Counted from the first letter of the stretch, positions 54,441-63,833 are shown. The stretch: 64,000 nucleotides of DNA from an uncultured Prevotella sp. (GCA_934272845.1 CAKQSF010000011.1:1-64000), one strand, 5' to 3'. Made by a program: numbers and translations. The notes: a model not told the origin generated them from the sequence alone.

Positions 54441-54854
54441 GTTTCTTTTAACGTCTTAATGTTTTTGGTTCGGATTTAAGGGCGGTTCTATAAATTACCA
54501 CCGTTAAACGAAAGTAATTTTACATAATGATGTTTTGTCATCTTTCGGTCTCTTTTCGGCTCAAAGCGTAAGTTCTCTCAGTCGTTATGCATGGCATAAG
54601 TCAATGGTCTTTACACCCCCTCCGCTTCGCTGTGCTTCGCTTCTCCCCCGTTTGTCGTGGGAGAGTAACCTTCGCTCACTTACACTTTGACCACGAAAAT
54701 AGCCTCGAAATATAACAAATCTAATTTATAGAACCACCCTAAACAAAAAAGCATGATTACTCCAATGCTTTCCCATGGTGTAATCATGCTCTGTTGTATC
54801 TGAATGCACTGCAATTCCGATTATGGATAGTGCATTGTGCATTACGAATTAATC
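54441..54854. other. 414-bp pflA-pflB gap: element D and a GATTAC palindrome
   Basis: Holds element D (54479-54740) and, after it, an inverted repeat AGCATGATTACTCCA (54750-54764) with TGGTGTAATCATGCT (54776-54790), one mismatch. No gene and no clear TAnnTTTG box for pflA was found. Confidence 0.75.
54479..54740. mobile_element. MITE-like element, family D
   Basis: 262 bp with 19-bp terminal inverted repeats AGGGYGGTTCTATAAATTA (one mismatch). TAA flanks the GGG ends on both sides. On the minus strand it carries the GC-rich module GGGGGAGAAGCGAA..GCGGAGGGGG shared with element B, and the core TTATGC-CAT-GCATAA followed by C and GACTGA (54578-54599). No ORF. Confidence 0.8.
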
Positions 54855-57095
54855 TTACATACTGTGGTTAATGGTACGTGACAGCACGTCAAGTTGCTGC
54901 TCGCGAGTCAACTTCACGAAGTTAACGGCATAGCCGCTGACACGTATTGTGAGTTGAGGATACTTCTCTGGGTGCTCCATAGCGTCAACAAGCAGTTCAC
55001 GATCGAAGATGTTGACGTTAAGATGCTGACCACCGTCTGGTGCAAAGTAACCGTCCATAAGTCCTACGAGGTTTGCGGCACGTGTGTCACGATCCTTACC
55101 AAGGGCAGAAGGAGAGATGGCGAAGGTGTATGAAATACCGTCCTTTGCGTGGTGGAAAGGCAACTTAGCCACTGAAGAGAGGGCTGCGATAGCACCCTTA
55201 ACGTCACGTGCGTTCATTGGGTTAGCACCAGGTGCGAACGGAACACCAGCCTTACGGCCATCAGGTGTGGCACCAGTGTTACGACCATATACCACGTTAG
55301 AGGTGATAGTCAGCAGACTCTGTGTTGGAACAGCGTCGCGATAGGTGCGGTGCTGACGCAGATACTCCATGAATTTCTCTGTAAGCATTACCGCAATCTG
55401 GTCGGTTTCGTCGCAGTTGTTGCCGAAAGGAACGTACTCACCTTCCTCTATCTTGTAGTCAACAGCAAGCCCCGTCTCGTCACGAATGATGCGAATCTTG
55501 CAGTGCTTCATGGCTGCTATAGAGTCGGCTACGATTGAGATACCAGCAATACCAGTAGCACGTGTGCGCTGAACGTCACCATCGTGGAGAGACATCTCGA
55601 ACGCCTCGTAGTCATACTTGTCGTGCATGTAGTGGATAATCTTCAGTGCGTTGACATAAGTCTTAGCCAACCAGCGCATCATAGCCTCGAAACGTGGCCA
55701 GAACTCCTCAAATGTGAGGTATTCACTCTCGATAGGTGCGAAGCAAGGAGCAACCTGTTTGCCGCTCATTTCGTCACGACCACCATTGATAGCGTAGAGC
55801 ATACACTTAGCGAGGTTAGCGCGAGCACCGAAGAACTGCATCTGCTTACCAATCTTCATTGGGCTTACGCAGCAAGCGATACCGTAGTCATCACCGAGTT
55901 CTGGGCGCATAAGGTCATCGTTCTCATACTGTATTGCGCTGGTGTCCATAGATACTTTAGCGCAGTATTTCTTCCATGCCTCAGGCAGACGTGGGCTCCA
56001 AAGTATTGTAAGGTTTGGCTCTGGAGAAGGTCCCATGTTGTAGAGAGTGTGGAGGAAGCGGTAGTCGGTCTTGGTAACCATAGAGCGACCGTCGATACCC
56101 ATACCACCGATTGAAGTAGTAGCCCATATGGGGTCGCCGCTGAACAAGTCGTTATACTCTGGTGTACGGAGGAAACGAACGATACGAAGTTTCATTACCA
56201 TCTGGTCAATCATCTCCTGTGCCTCTGCTTCTGTGATGACACCGTTCTTCAAGTCACGCTGAATGTAGATGTCAAGGAATGCAGATACACGACCGAGTGA
56301 CATTGCTGCACCGTCCTGATCCTTTACTGCACCGAGGTAACCGAAGTATGTCCACTGCACAGCCTCACGTGCGTTAGTGGCAGGTTTGCTTACGTCGAAA
56401 CCGTAAGATGCACACATACGCTCGAATGCCTTGAGCGCATTGATTTGCTCTGAAATCTCTTCGCGGCAGCGAACTATCTCTTCTGTGAACTCCTGTATGT
56501 CGATGCGCTTGTGGAAACGCTTCTTTTCCTCAATGAGGTTCTTTGTACCGTAGAGGGCGATACGGCGGTAGTCACCGATGATACGACCGCGGCCGTAAGC
56601 GTCAGGCAGACCAGTGATGATGTGAGCGTGGCGTGCTGCTCTGATGTCATCATTGTATGCAGAGAACACTCCTTCGTTGTGTGTCTTACGATACTTAGTG
56701 AATATCTCCTTAGTTGCAGGGTCAAGGTCATAGCCATAAGCCATGAGCGCAGCCTGAACCATGCGTATTCCGCCCTTAGGGAAGATGGCTCTCTTCAGAG
56801 GCATATCGGTTTGGAGACCTACAATGACTTCGTTCTCTTTGTCAATGTAGCCTGCTCCGTATGTGTCGAGGCTCTGTGGGAGTTTCGTTTCAACTGCGTA
56901 TACGCCCTTTTCGCGCTCTACTTCAAACATCTCCGAGAGTTTATTCCACAGTTTTGTGGTCTTCTCTGAGGCACCAGCAAGGAAACTTTCGTCTCCGTTG
57001 TAGGGTTCGTAGTTGTGCTGAATGAAGTCGCGAACGTCGATCTCGTGCTTCCATGCAGTTCCCTTAAAGTCGTTCTGTAGGTTCTGTAATTCCAT
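54855..57095 (-). CDS. pflB: Formate acetyltransferase (pyruvate formate-lyase)
   Basis: A 746-residue glycyl-radical enzyme that splits pyruvate with CoA into formate and acetyl-CoA, the central anaerobic step. The active-site cysteines are Cys408-Cys409 in '[15 protein letters not shown]', and the radical glycine is Gly721 in '[18 protein letters not shown]'. '[16 protein letters not shown]' and '[17 protein letters not shown]' are further signatures. Full length. A TACCTTTG box (minus, 57146-57139) with GTTG 20 bp further upstream (57170-57167) gives a good promoter. pflA follows. Confidence 0.98.
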   Translation of the reverse strand: MELQNLQNDFKGTAWKHEIDVRDFIQHNYEPYNGDESFLAGASEKTTKLWNKLSEMFEVEREKGVYAVETKLPQSLDTYGAGYIDKENEVIVGLQTDMPLKRAIFPKGGIRMVQAALMAYGYDLDPATKEIFTKYRKTHNEGVFSAYNDDIRAARHAHIITGLPDAYGRGRIIGDYRRIALYGTKNLIEEKKRFHKRIDIQEFTEEIVRCREEISEQINALKAFERMCASYGFDVSKPATNAREAVQWTYFGYLGAVKDQDGAAMSLGRVSAFLDIYIQRDLKNGVITEAEAQEMIDQMVMKLRIVRFLRTPEYNDLFSGDPIWATTSIGGMGIDGRSMVTKTDYRFLHTLYNMGPSPEPNLTILWSPRLPEAWKKYCAKVSMDTSAIQYENDDLMRPELGDDYGIACCVSPMKIGKQMQFFGARANLAKCMLYAINGGRDEMSGKQVAPCFAPIESEYLTFEEFWPRFEAMMRWLAKTYVNALKIIHYMHDKYDYEAFEMSLHDGDVQRTRATGIAGISIVADSIAAMKHCKIRIIRDETGLAVDYKIEEGEYVPFGNNCDETDQIAVMLTEKFMEYLRQHRTYRDAVPTQSLLTITSNVVYGRNTGATPDGRKAGVPFAPGANPMNARDVKGAIAALSSVAKLPFHHAKDGISYTFAISPSALGKDRDTRAANLVGLMDGYFAPDGGQHLNVNIFDRELLVDAMEHPEKYPQLTIRVSGYAVNFVKLTREQQLDVLSRTINHSM

Positions 57096-57138
57096 AAATG
57101 TATTTATATCTTTGTTTGGTGTTGTTAAAAAACTGTTG

Positions 57139-57170
57139 CAAAGGTACTATAATTCCGTGAATTGTGCAAC
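57139..57170 (-). promoter_or_regulatory. Promoter for pflB
   Basis: On the minus strand: GTTG (57170-57167), 20 bp spacer, TACCTTTG (57146-57139). Confidence 0.7.
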
Positions 57171-57263
57171 GTTTATTCCGAAGCATTTCATTGCGAACAC
57201 TAAATTACTTGATTATTGTTATGCAGGCTTTACAAAAAGAAATTATTAGTAATAAAATATCAG

Positions 57264-57306
57264 TAAAAAATAAGCGCCTTCACACCACACAAAGGTATGA
57301 AGGCGC
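57264..57306 (-). terminator. Terminator after the FadL-like gene
   Basis: GCGCCTTCA (57274-57282) pairs with TGAAGGCGC (57298-57306). Read on the minus strand, the stem is followed by TTATTTTTT. Confidence 0.8.
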
Positions 57307-57370
57307 ATCCATTATATCTTTTCACTTTAGAACCACGCTAGATATAATAAAGCAGATTTAGTATCATACT

Positions 57371-58939
57371 TTAAAATCTGTAACCTAACGTAAAGTTCAG
57401 TTGATGACGATTATTCTTTAGGCTCATTACTGTGCCAAGGTTGCTTCCCTCCTCTTCCTCTCCAATAGATATGGATTGGAATGGATGGTAGTCTCCTTTC
57501 TGTGTAGAGAATTGATAAGCCATGTCGAGATTAAGTTTCTCTGTAAGTGCAAAGCCTAAACCAAAGGTAACACGGTGTGTATCCTTCCAGTTTATGTAGT
57601 CGTAAGTAGAGAGGTAACTGCCCTTGCTTCCGTAGTATGGGTCGGGCGATACGTTGATGTCTTTTGAAGCGTTCTTCTTATACATTGGACTAACATAGTT
57701 ATAACCAATGCGAATGGCTACTTCTGGAACAGGTTTAACCTCTACGCCGAACTTGGCGGTACTTACGCCACGTAGGCAATCATCGGTGTTGGCATCCATA
57801 CCATAATCACGTTCGAAGACACTGTGGTCATAATCATACACTTTTTTGTTTTTAATGAATGAATAATCAGCATATTCGTATGTCGCGCCGAGAGCCACCA
57901 TGTTATTTATTGTGTGTCCAAATGAAATGCCGAACTTCCAAGGTGTGGTTATCTTGTATTTGTATTCTCTGCCTTGTGAGTCCTTTTCATTGTAGTCTTG
58001 TCCATCGTATTTGTAGACAGCATCCACTGCCATAGAGATATTACAGGTGAGGTCATACCATGTTGGTGTGTGAATGTATGCGCCAATACGGAATGGAGAG
58101 TCCTCTACTGGGCGGAAGATGATACCGAACTTGATGTCGAAACCAGTGCCAGTAACCTCTCGGTCGTCTGCCATGACATATTCTCCACGCTTCATGTCAG
58201 CCGCGTCGATTAGGTATTCTTTATATCCCGTCTCTTTCTTATAGTGGACACCTTTCAGTCCGAGAGACACACCGAGGTACACTTTGTCGTATATATTGCC
58301 GCTGAAGTTGATGTCGTATTCACCTATGTAACCATTGTTTTCGTTATATCCGTAGTACATATTTGCAGTGCTATAGCCAACTGTCTGTACACCATCGGTA
58401 ACATCTGAGAGTCTATTGTTTATGACGTTGTAGTTCATTTGGTCAAGAAGGCAGAGTTCATTATATTGAACCAGTCTCATCGCACTTAGTTTGTTGAGTG
58501 ATGACGCACCGTCAAGGCTGTTAACGGCGTTCGCTACCATATTGAAGTTACGGCTTTTATGGAAGTTTACGCCGAGGTTAAACCACGACTGAGAGCCTAC
58601 TTGCGTAGCATATACAAAGCCAGCCTGATTAATGTCAGCGTTTGTGATGCCGTCTTTATCATATATAGGATTGGTTCCCATATTGCTGAAGCCCTGTTTT
58701 TGGAATGTTACGCCAGCAGAGACTCCAGCCCATGACCTTCTGAACAAGCCAATACCAGCAGGGTTTGTGCCCATAGTAGAGATGTCTGCACCTAATGCTT
58801 CCATTGCTCCGCCCATACCAACATATCTTGCAGTACCGTTTAGGTCTTCCGTTGCCAGTTGCGCACTCTCGTAAGTCTCTTGCGCATTGGCCGCCAATGA
58901 GGTTAGAACCATAGCGGCCATAATAGTTTTTCTTCTCAT
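57371..58939 (-). CDS. OmpP1/FadL/TodX-like outer-membrane protein
   Basis: A 522-residue outer-membrane barrel. The signal peptide ends near Ala19 (LAANA-QETYE). The N-terminal 'ARYVGMGGAMEALGADISTMGTNPAGIGLFRRS' is the FadL-family hatch signature with the conserved 'NPAG'. Barrel strands follow to the terminal 'LNFTLGYRF', ending in Phe. FadL proteins pass hydrophobic compounds across the outer membrane; the ligand is unknown. It lies 19 bp downstream of a secreted Tyr/Trp-rich protein gene with which it is probably co-transcribed. Confidence 0.9.
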   Translation of the reverse strand: MRRKTIMAAMVLTSLAANAQETYESAQLATEDLNGTARYVGMGGAMEALGADISTMGTNPAGIGLFRRSWAGVSAGVTFQKQGFSNMGTNPIYDKDGITNADINQAGFVYATQVGSQSWFNLGVNFHKSRNFNMVANAVNSLDGASSLNKLSAMRLVQYNELCLLDQMNYNVINNRLSDVTDGVQTVGYSTANMYYGYNENNGYIGEYDINFSGNIYDKVYLGVSLGLKGVHYKKETGYKEYLIDAADMKRGEYVMADDREVTGTGFDIKFGIIFRPVEDSPFRIGAYIHTPTWYDLTCNISMAVDAVYKYDGQDYNEKDSQGREYKYKITTPWKFGISFGHTINNMVALGATYEYADYSFIKNKKVYDYDHSVFERDYGMDANTDDCLRGVSTAKFGVEVKPVPEVAIRIGYNYVSPMYKKNASKDINVSPDPYYGSKGSYLSTYDYINWKDTHRVTFGLGFALTEKLNLDMAYQFSTQKGDYHPFQSISIGEEEEGSNLGTVMSLKNNRHQLNFTLGYRF

Positions 58940-58958
58940 GATATAGAAAGTTATGTTA

Positions 58959-59846
58959 TTATCGTCTTCTTAATCCGCTGCCATTACCACCTGTTGAGCG
59001 TGAACCTCCAGAGAAACCACCTCTGCTTCCTCCGGAGAAAGTACTTCTTCCACTTGAGAAAGAACTGCGATTTTCGTTAGTAAATGTACTGCGGTTGTTG
59101 TTAAAGGTGTTTCTTTGTGAGTTTGGCGGGGTATTGTTTATTATTCTTGATGTTATTCTTGATGCAGAGTTATTGTTGGTTATGCGTATTCCAGGTCTGT
59201 TTGTAATGTAATTTCTACCAGGTCTTTGCCATGCTCCGTTGTTTGGTCTGCCCATTGATGGTCTTCCTACTGGTCGATACCAATTGCCATGCCATCCACC
59301 GTAATAATGTGCAGGTCTATACCAGCTATGATGATAGCCCCAACCACTATACCATCCATCGTGCCACCCAACGCCTACATACCATGGGTCATACCAATGC
59401 GTGCGCCAATACCATGAGCCATTGTACCACGGATCGTATGCCCATGAGTCGTAATACCATGGGTCTCCCACTATAAGGGTAACGTTATTGTAACCGTCAA
59501 AACGCTTCATTCTGCGGCTATTCTCATAATCTTCTCTTGAAACAAGAATGGAGTCGTTGGCGTAATATGTGGTATCGCGCCATGATTGCTGTGTGCTGTA
59601 GCGTCCACGACGGTTATATTCGTCTACGTTTCTTATCGAACCAGAGTGGTATGTACTGTTGTCGTCGCTGTAATTGCTATCGTAATTGTTGCTATAGTCA
59701 TACGCATTGCTCACCTCGCTGCGTGGAGTCCGTACCGTAGTGTTAGTCTTTTGGCGCTTAGGCGTAAAGTACATGTCATCGTCTTGAGCCGCAACAGTCA
59801 TGGCGATGAATAGTGATAGTACTGTAAAGATGAAATGTCGTGTCAT
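58959..59846 (-). CDS. Secreted Tyr/Trp/Asn/Ser-rich low-complexity protein
   Basis: A 295-residue exported protein without a named family. The start is ATG 59846 ('MTRHFIFTVLSLFIAMTVAA' is a signal peptide). The frame continues upstream but crosses a promoter box. A mid region repeats Trp-Tyr-Asp-Pro units ('YDPWYNGSWYW', 'HWYDPWYVGVGWHDGWYSGWGY'). The tail is Asn/Ser/Gly/Arg-rich ('GGSRGGFSGGSRSTGGNGSGLRRR'). Such composition suggests an extended surface or matrix protein, which is inference. The tail resembles that of the protein at 40786. It sits upstream of a FadL-like gene. Confidence 0.75.
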   Translation of the reverse strand: MTRHFIFTVLSLFIAMTVAAQDDDMYFTPKRQKTNTTVRTPRSEVSNAYDYSNNYDSNYSDDNSTYHSGSIRNVDEYNRRGRYSTQQSWRDTTYYANDSILVSREDYENSRRMKRFDGYNNVTLIVGDPWYYDSWAYDPWYNGSWYWRTHWYDPWYVGVGWHDGWYSGWGYHHSWYRPAHYYGGWHGNWYRPVGRPSMGRPNNGAWQRPGRNYITNRPGIRITNNNSASRITSRIINNTPPNSQRNTFNNNRSTFTNENRSSFSSGRSTFSGGSRGGFSGGSRSTGGNGSGLRRR

Positions 59847-59930
59847 AATGAGTTGGCTTTTAGTCATTTTTATCAATGCCTTGGTGGTGGGCATATAAAC
59901 CGTTCTGACCCTAATTCCTGTCAGATATTG

Positions 59931-59938
59931 CAAAATTA
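59931..59938 (-). promoter_or_regulatory. -7 box for the Tyr/Trp-rich gene
   Basis: Minus-strand TAATTTTG, 85 bp before the chosen ATG. An inverted repeat GGAAAAACC (59963-59971) / GGTTTTTCC (59985-59993) lies just upstream, near the -33 area and between the two divergent promoters. Confidence 0.5.
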
Positions 59939-60004
59939 TCTGTTTTTTCACTGCAAATATACGGAAAAACCCTAACACTATATAGGTTTTTCCCTATTTT
60001 TTTC

Positions 60005-60012
60005 TAACTTTG
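60005..60012 (+). promoter_or_regulatory. -7 promoter box for prmA
   Basis: TAACTTTG, 23 bp before the ATG. The -33 element is poor. Confidence 0.55.
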
Positions 60013-60034
60013 TGCAGTATTTAACATTTATCAC

Positions 60035-60907
60035 ATGAAATATCTACTTACACGATTTGATATTGCTTGCCCTACTGAAGAACTTCTCCAACCCTGCCGA
60101 GAACTGCTGGCAGATGCCTGTGGTGAGTGCGGTTATGAGAGTTTTGAGGATACTGATAAGGGCATAAACGGCTACATACAACAAGATGTTTATAATGAGG
60201 AAGCGGTGAAAAAGACGATAGAAGACTTCCCTATAAAAGACGCAACGATAATATACGAGACGGAAGAGATACCCGATCAAGATTGGAACGAGACGTGGGA
60301 GCAAGAAGGCTTCGCACCAATCGTGGTGGATGGTAAGGTTACTATCTACGATGCTCGTAACAATCCTGATGGCGAAGACGACTTCTCTACTCCAATTAAT
60401 ATAGGTATTCACGCCAGCAATGCATTCGGAACGGGTACGCATGAGACCACTCGCATGATTGTTTCCACCCTTCTTAGCCTCCCACTTCAAGGCAAACGCG
60501 TTCTTGACTGTGGTTGCGGAACGGGTATTCTCGCCATAACAGCGTTAAAATGTGGTGCTGATAGTGCCGTAGGTTACGACATTGACGAGTGGAGTGCGGA
60601 TAATGCTATGCACAATGCACGTCTTAATGGCGTAGACAATCGTATGGAAGTGCTCCTCGGTAACAGCAGTGTGCTGTCGCACGTTGACGGTCTTTTCGAC
60701 GTCGTTGTGGCTAATATCAACCGTAACATACTCCTTGCCGACCTTGAACACTTCAAGAACGTGATGGCAAGCGATGCTACTCTTATCCTTAGTGGCTTCT
60801 ATGAGGCAGACGTTCCTGTGCTGCTTGAGGCGGCAGAGAAACTCGGTCTGCACGAGAAAGGGCGCAAAACAGATAACAATTGGTGCTGCTTGGTGCTGGG
60901 AGTTTAG
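60035..60907 (+). CDS. prmA: Ribosomal protein L11 methyltransferase
   Basis: A 290-residue SAM-dependent enzyme that methylates lysines and the N-terminus of ribosomal protein L11. The N-terminal substrate domain (about 1-110) is followed by 'INIGIHASNAFGTGTHETTRMIV' (typical PrmA linker motif) and 'RVLDCGCGTGILAITALKCGA' (SAM motif I). 'DVVVANINRNILLADL' is the NxN-type catalytic motif. Intact. It converges on the outer-membrane barrel gene. Confidence 0.95.
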   Translation: MKYLLTRFDIACPTEELLQPCRELLADACGECGYESFEDTDKGINGYIQQDVYNEEAVKKTIEDFPIKDATIIYETEEIPDQDWNETWEQEGFAPIVVDGKVTIYDARNNPDGEDDFSTPINIGIHASNAFGTGTHETTRMIVSTLLSLPLQGKRVLDCGCGTGILAITALKCGADSAVGYDIDEWSADNAMHNARLNGVDNRMEVLLGNSSVLSHVDGLFDVVVANINRNILLADLEHFKNVMASDATLILSGFYEADVPVLLEAAEKLGLHEKGRKTDNNWCCLVLGV

Positions 60908-60911
60908 TATA

Positions 60912-60995
60912 TTAGTAAGTTGGTCGTTTAGTGGTTTGGGAAAGTTACAGTCTTTATGTAATCTATCCTAAACCACCAAACGACTAACATCCTAA
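60912..60995. repeat. 30-bp G/T versus A/C inverted repeat between convergent genes
   Basis: Arms at 60912-60941 and 60966-60995 match at 25 of 30 positions, most mismatches being G-T pairs. Motifs are GTCGTTTAGTGGTTT and its near complement. It probably ends both converging transcripts. It resembles the inverted repeat at 51469-51593. Confidence 0.75.
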
Positions 60996-61007
60996 TCTAC
61001 TGACCAT

Positions 61008-63833
61008 CTATTTCTTAGGCTTTTGTGTTATCCTATACGCCATACTGAACATCACGTAGCGTGGTATGTTGTTGTACCAACTTTCTGTTCTGCCTTGTGC
61101 ATTCACCCAATAGCGTTTTGAACTGATTTGTTTCAGAACGTCAAATGCCTGAATCTTTGTTGTCAATGCACCTTTTATGAACGAGCGAGACAGCGCGATG
61201 TTCCATATAAGTTCATCATTATTCATCATACTACTGGTGTAACCGCGACGTGACCACATTGTTATGTCACTCGCAACAGTTACCTTTACCTTTGGAACAG
61301 TATACGTTACCGTTGCGCCATAGTCAAAATCGTTAGCGTCAATGGACGATACTATGTCCAGTTTACCCCTTGTATGCCTTGACTTTATTTCGCCAAAGAG
61401 AGCCGCAGAGAGGTCACCCTTGTTGTAACTGAACTTCATGTAGCCCTCAAGGTTAACGTTGTCTACCTTTGAAACGGGCGATTTCATGATGTCGTCGTCA
61501 CCACTTTCGGTGTAAGTATAGTTTGCAAAGTCAACGCTTCTGTTGTAATCCACGCCACCTTTCAGGTACATTCGCAGCGTTTTCTCCTTGTTCAGCGGTC
61601 TGTTCCAGCCTCCATAGAGATTCGCGTTCCAGTTACCGTCAATGTTATCGCGCATTGTTGTGTAAGCACCTGTAGTGGCATTATACGCCGTTCTGTTGCC
61701 CTGTGCGTTGACAGTAATTCGTCCGTCCAGCCCAATGAAGACATTACTCGTCAGCGTATCGTTTTTGAAATTAATGTAAACAGAATAGTTATGCGTTGTA
61801 GCATCCTTCACATTAGGATTGTTAATGCGTGTGTACAGCGGGTTAGACGTATCCTTTTTCGGCAACAAAGAGTAGAAACTCGTTACGGCCGTATTCATGT
61901 TGTACGAGAAGTTAATCTCAGGGTTATGCTTACCGTATGAATAATAGTACACTCTTGGGTTAAGTCTGTTGTATGACCTGCGTGCTATAGTGTCGAGACC
62001 ATTGCCAATATAGTCCATTCTCTCCGTGGTGTGAGTGTATGGTAATTCTATTTGCATCCAACTATCGTTACCACCTCTTTGCAGATTTATGATACCTTGA
62101 TAGTCTCGTGTCAAGTCTTTGTATGAATAACTGTTCTCGTTATCATACGCTCTCTCCATGTCTTCCCTTGCTGATGGCAACCAGTCTATAGCCTGATTGC
62201 GTGCTTCTTCCAATCGTTCCAGGTCATATTTCTGGTAGTAGACATCCTGCTTTCGCTGCGAAAATCCAGTGCTTGCATTTAGCGAAAAAGATGCAGGCAA
62301 CTGGTATTGAAACGTTACTTGTGGTGCGAAAGAATAGTAGTCATTGTGTGAATCATTATATCTCGCCCTCAGATCCGTATTGCCAGTGTTGGCATAATAG
62401 GTCATTTCTCTGCTGAAATTGTCTGTAGGCTTGTTGGTATTGTAATTGGCATTCATGATGAACACTATCATATCGTCCTGCGCAAAGCGATGACCTGTAT
62501 ACAGAAAACCGTTAATATCGAAGTGCCTTGTCTTGCTGAAGCCGTTGCTGCTGTTACGGTTCGTCAAAGCAGTAGTGTATGTAGAGTCACTGCTTTCGCT
62601 CCATCTCTTATTGTTAGAGAACTGCGCTCTCGAATAGAACTGCACGAAATTGGTTTTCTTTTCATTGTTTACAGAGAAGGAATGATTCATGTTCGCAGCG
62701 AAACTCTTGTTGTTACTCCACGAACTCCTATTCGTAAATATGCTGCCCACGTCGCTATATGTCTCCGAAAACGACCTCGACTCGTTCTCTGTGTCATCCC
62801 ATTTTACTGTGGCAGCGGCATTATATTGCACCGTTTTGTCCTTCGACTCCGTGTTGATGTTGACACCAGCCTGTTTCGTTGTTACTAGTCCGTTGTCCTT
62901 ATTGCTATTCCAGTTGCCGTCACTGCCAGGCTGTCGTGTCTCGTTCACGTTGTTAGCATTGAAGAAAGTCGACACCCTCGTGTGGTCATCATAGTACAAA
63001 CCGAATAGCCTTCCCATCCAACGGCTCTCCGTTCCTATGCCAGCCTCAGCGTTAGCGATATATCCTCGTGCATACTCTCGCTTCAGAGTGACATCCATTA
63101 CATAGTCCTTCTTCTCCATCATCTTTCCCGTCAGTTCACTCTTCTCCGAGTCTTTGTTGAACACCTTGATGTCCTTCACGGTGAAGTAGGGCAGGTTTTC
63201 CAGCATTACCTTGTTGTCACCTTTATAGAAATCCTTACCGTTCAGTGTAAGATAGTCAATCTTCTTTCCGTTGATGTAGATGTCGCCATTGTCCTTCAGT
63301 TCCGCTCCGGGCAACTGTTTTATAAGTCCGTCGAGCATAGAACCTTCAGGCATCTTGAACGCTGAGGCGTCATACACGATAGTATCACCCTTGTATGCCA
63401 CCCTAATCTTAGTGCCTTTAACCACCACGCCTTCCAGGTCCACATCCTTATATACGTCCTCCTTCTTCTTCTTCATGAGGATATCAGGGATAGGATACCA
63501 TTTTTTGCGCTTGTTATAGTCAATGTTAAACTGCATATACGTATCCTCATAGCCCTCCGCCGTAGCCTTGAAGATGTAAGAGTCAGACTGCTTCGGCAGT
63601 TCTATGTCGTAGTAAGAGTAGGAGCGTGTCTCAGAAGTCTCGCACGTACATGTATCCACCACAGTAGAGTCCTGTGTCATAACAGTGACAAAAGCCTTCA
63701 CCTTACCACGTGTAAAACTGTCGAACACCTGTCCCCAGAGGCTCAGTTTCGACTCCTTCTTCTCCTTCTCGGCAGCAGAAACGGTCAGCGACAGCGTGCA
63801 GAGTAATGTCAGTAGAAAAAATATTCTTTTCAT
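61008..63833 (-). CDS. Outer-membrane beta-barrel protein with carboxypeptidase-regulatory-like domain
   Basis: A 941-residue protein of the TonB-receptor-like OMP_b-brl_3 type. The signal peptide ends near Ala21. A CarboxypepD_reg-like domain (about 30-130, 'SLWGQVFDSFTRGKVKAFVTVM') precedes a plug-like region ('VVKGTKIRVAYKGDTIVYDASAFKMPEGSMLDGLIKQLPGAEL', 'DNGDIYINGKKIDYLTLNGKDFY') and a large Asn/Ser-rich barrel. The plug is short and there is no standard TonB box, typical of this branch. It follows the PspC-domain gene by 28 bp, so the two are likely co-transcribed. Ligand unknown. Confidence 0.88.
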   Translation of the reverse strand: MKRIFFLLTLLCTLSLTVSAAEKEKKESKLSLWGQVFDSFTRGKVKAFVTVMTQDSTVVDTCTCETSETRSYSYYDIELPKQSDSYIFKATAEGYEDTYMQFNIDYNKRKKWYPIPDILMKKKKEDVYKDVDLEGVVVKGTKIRVAYKGDTIVYDASAFKMPEGSMLDGLIKQLPGAELKDNGDIYINGKKIDYLTLNGKDFYKGDNKVMLENLPYFTVKDIKVFNKDSEKSELTGKMMEKKDYVMDVTLKREYARGYIANAEAGIGTESRWMGRLFGLYYDDHTRVSTFFNANNVNETRQPGSDGNWNSNKDNGLVTTKQAGVNINTESKDKTVQYNAAATVKWDDTENESRSFSETYSDVGSIFTNRSSWSNNKSFAANMNHSFSVNNEKKTNFVQFYSRAQFSNNKRWSESSDSTYTTALTNRNSSNGFSKTRHFDINGFLYTGHRFAQDDMIVFIMNANYNTNKPTDNFSREMTYYANTGNTDLRARYNDSHNDYYSFAPQVTFQYQLPASFSLNASTGFSQRKQDVYYQKYDLERLEEARNQAIDWLPSAREDMERAYDNENSYSYKDLTRDYQGIINLQRGGNDSWMQIELPYTHTTERMDYIGNGLDTIARRSYNRLNPRVYYYSYGKHNPEINFSYNMNTAVTSFYSLLPKKDTSNPLYTRINNPNVKDATTHNYSVYINFKNDTLTSNVFIGLDGRITVNAQGNRTAYNATTGAYTTMRDNIDGNWNANLYGGWNRPLNKEKTLRMYLKGGVDYNRSVDFANYTYTESGDDDIMKSPVSKVDNVNLEGYMKFSYNKGDLSAALFGEIKSRHTRGKLDIVSSIDANDFDYGATVTYTVPKVKVTVASDITMWSRRGYTSSMMNNDELIWNIALSRSFIKGALTTKIQAFDVLKQISSKRYWVNAQGRTESWYNNIPRYVMFSMAYRITQKPKK

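Noticed and set aside
59847..59978. Upstream start of the Tyr/Trp-rich protein
   Set aside because: The extension crosses a promoter box and would place the signal peptide inside the protein.
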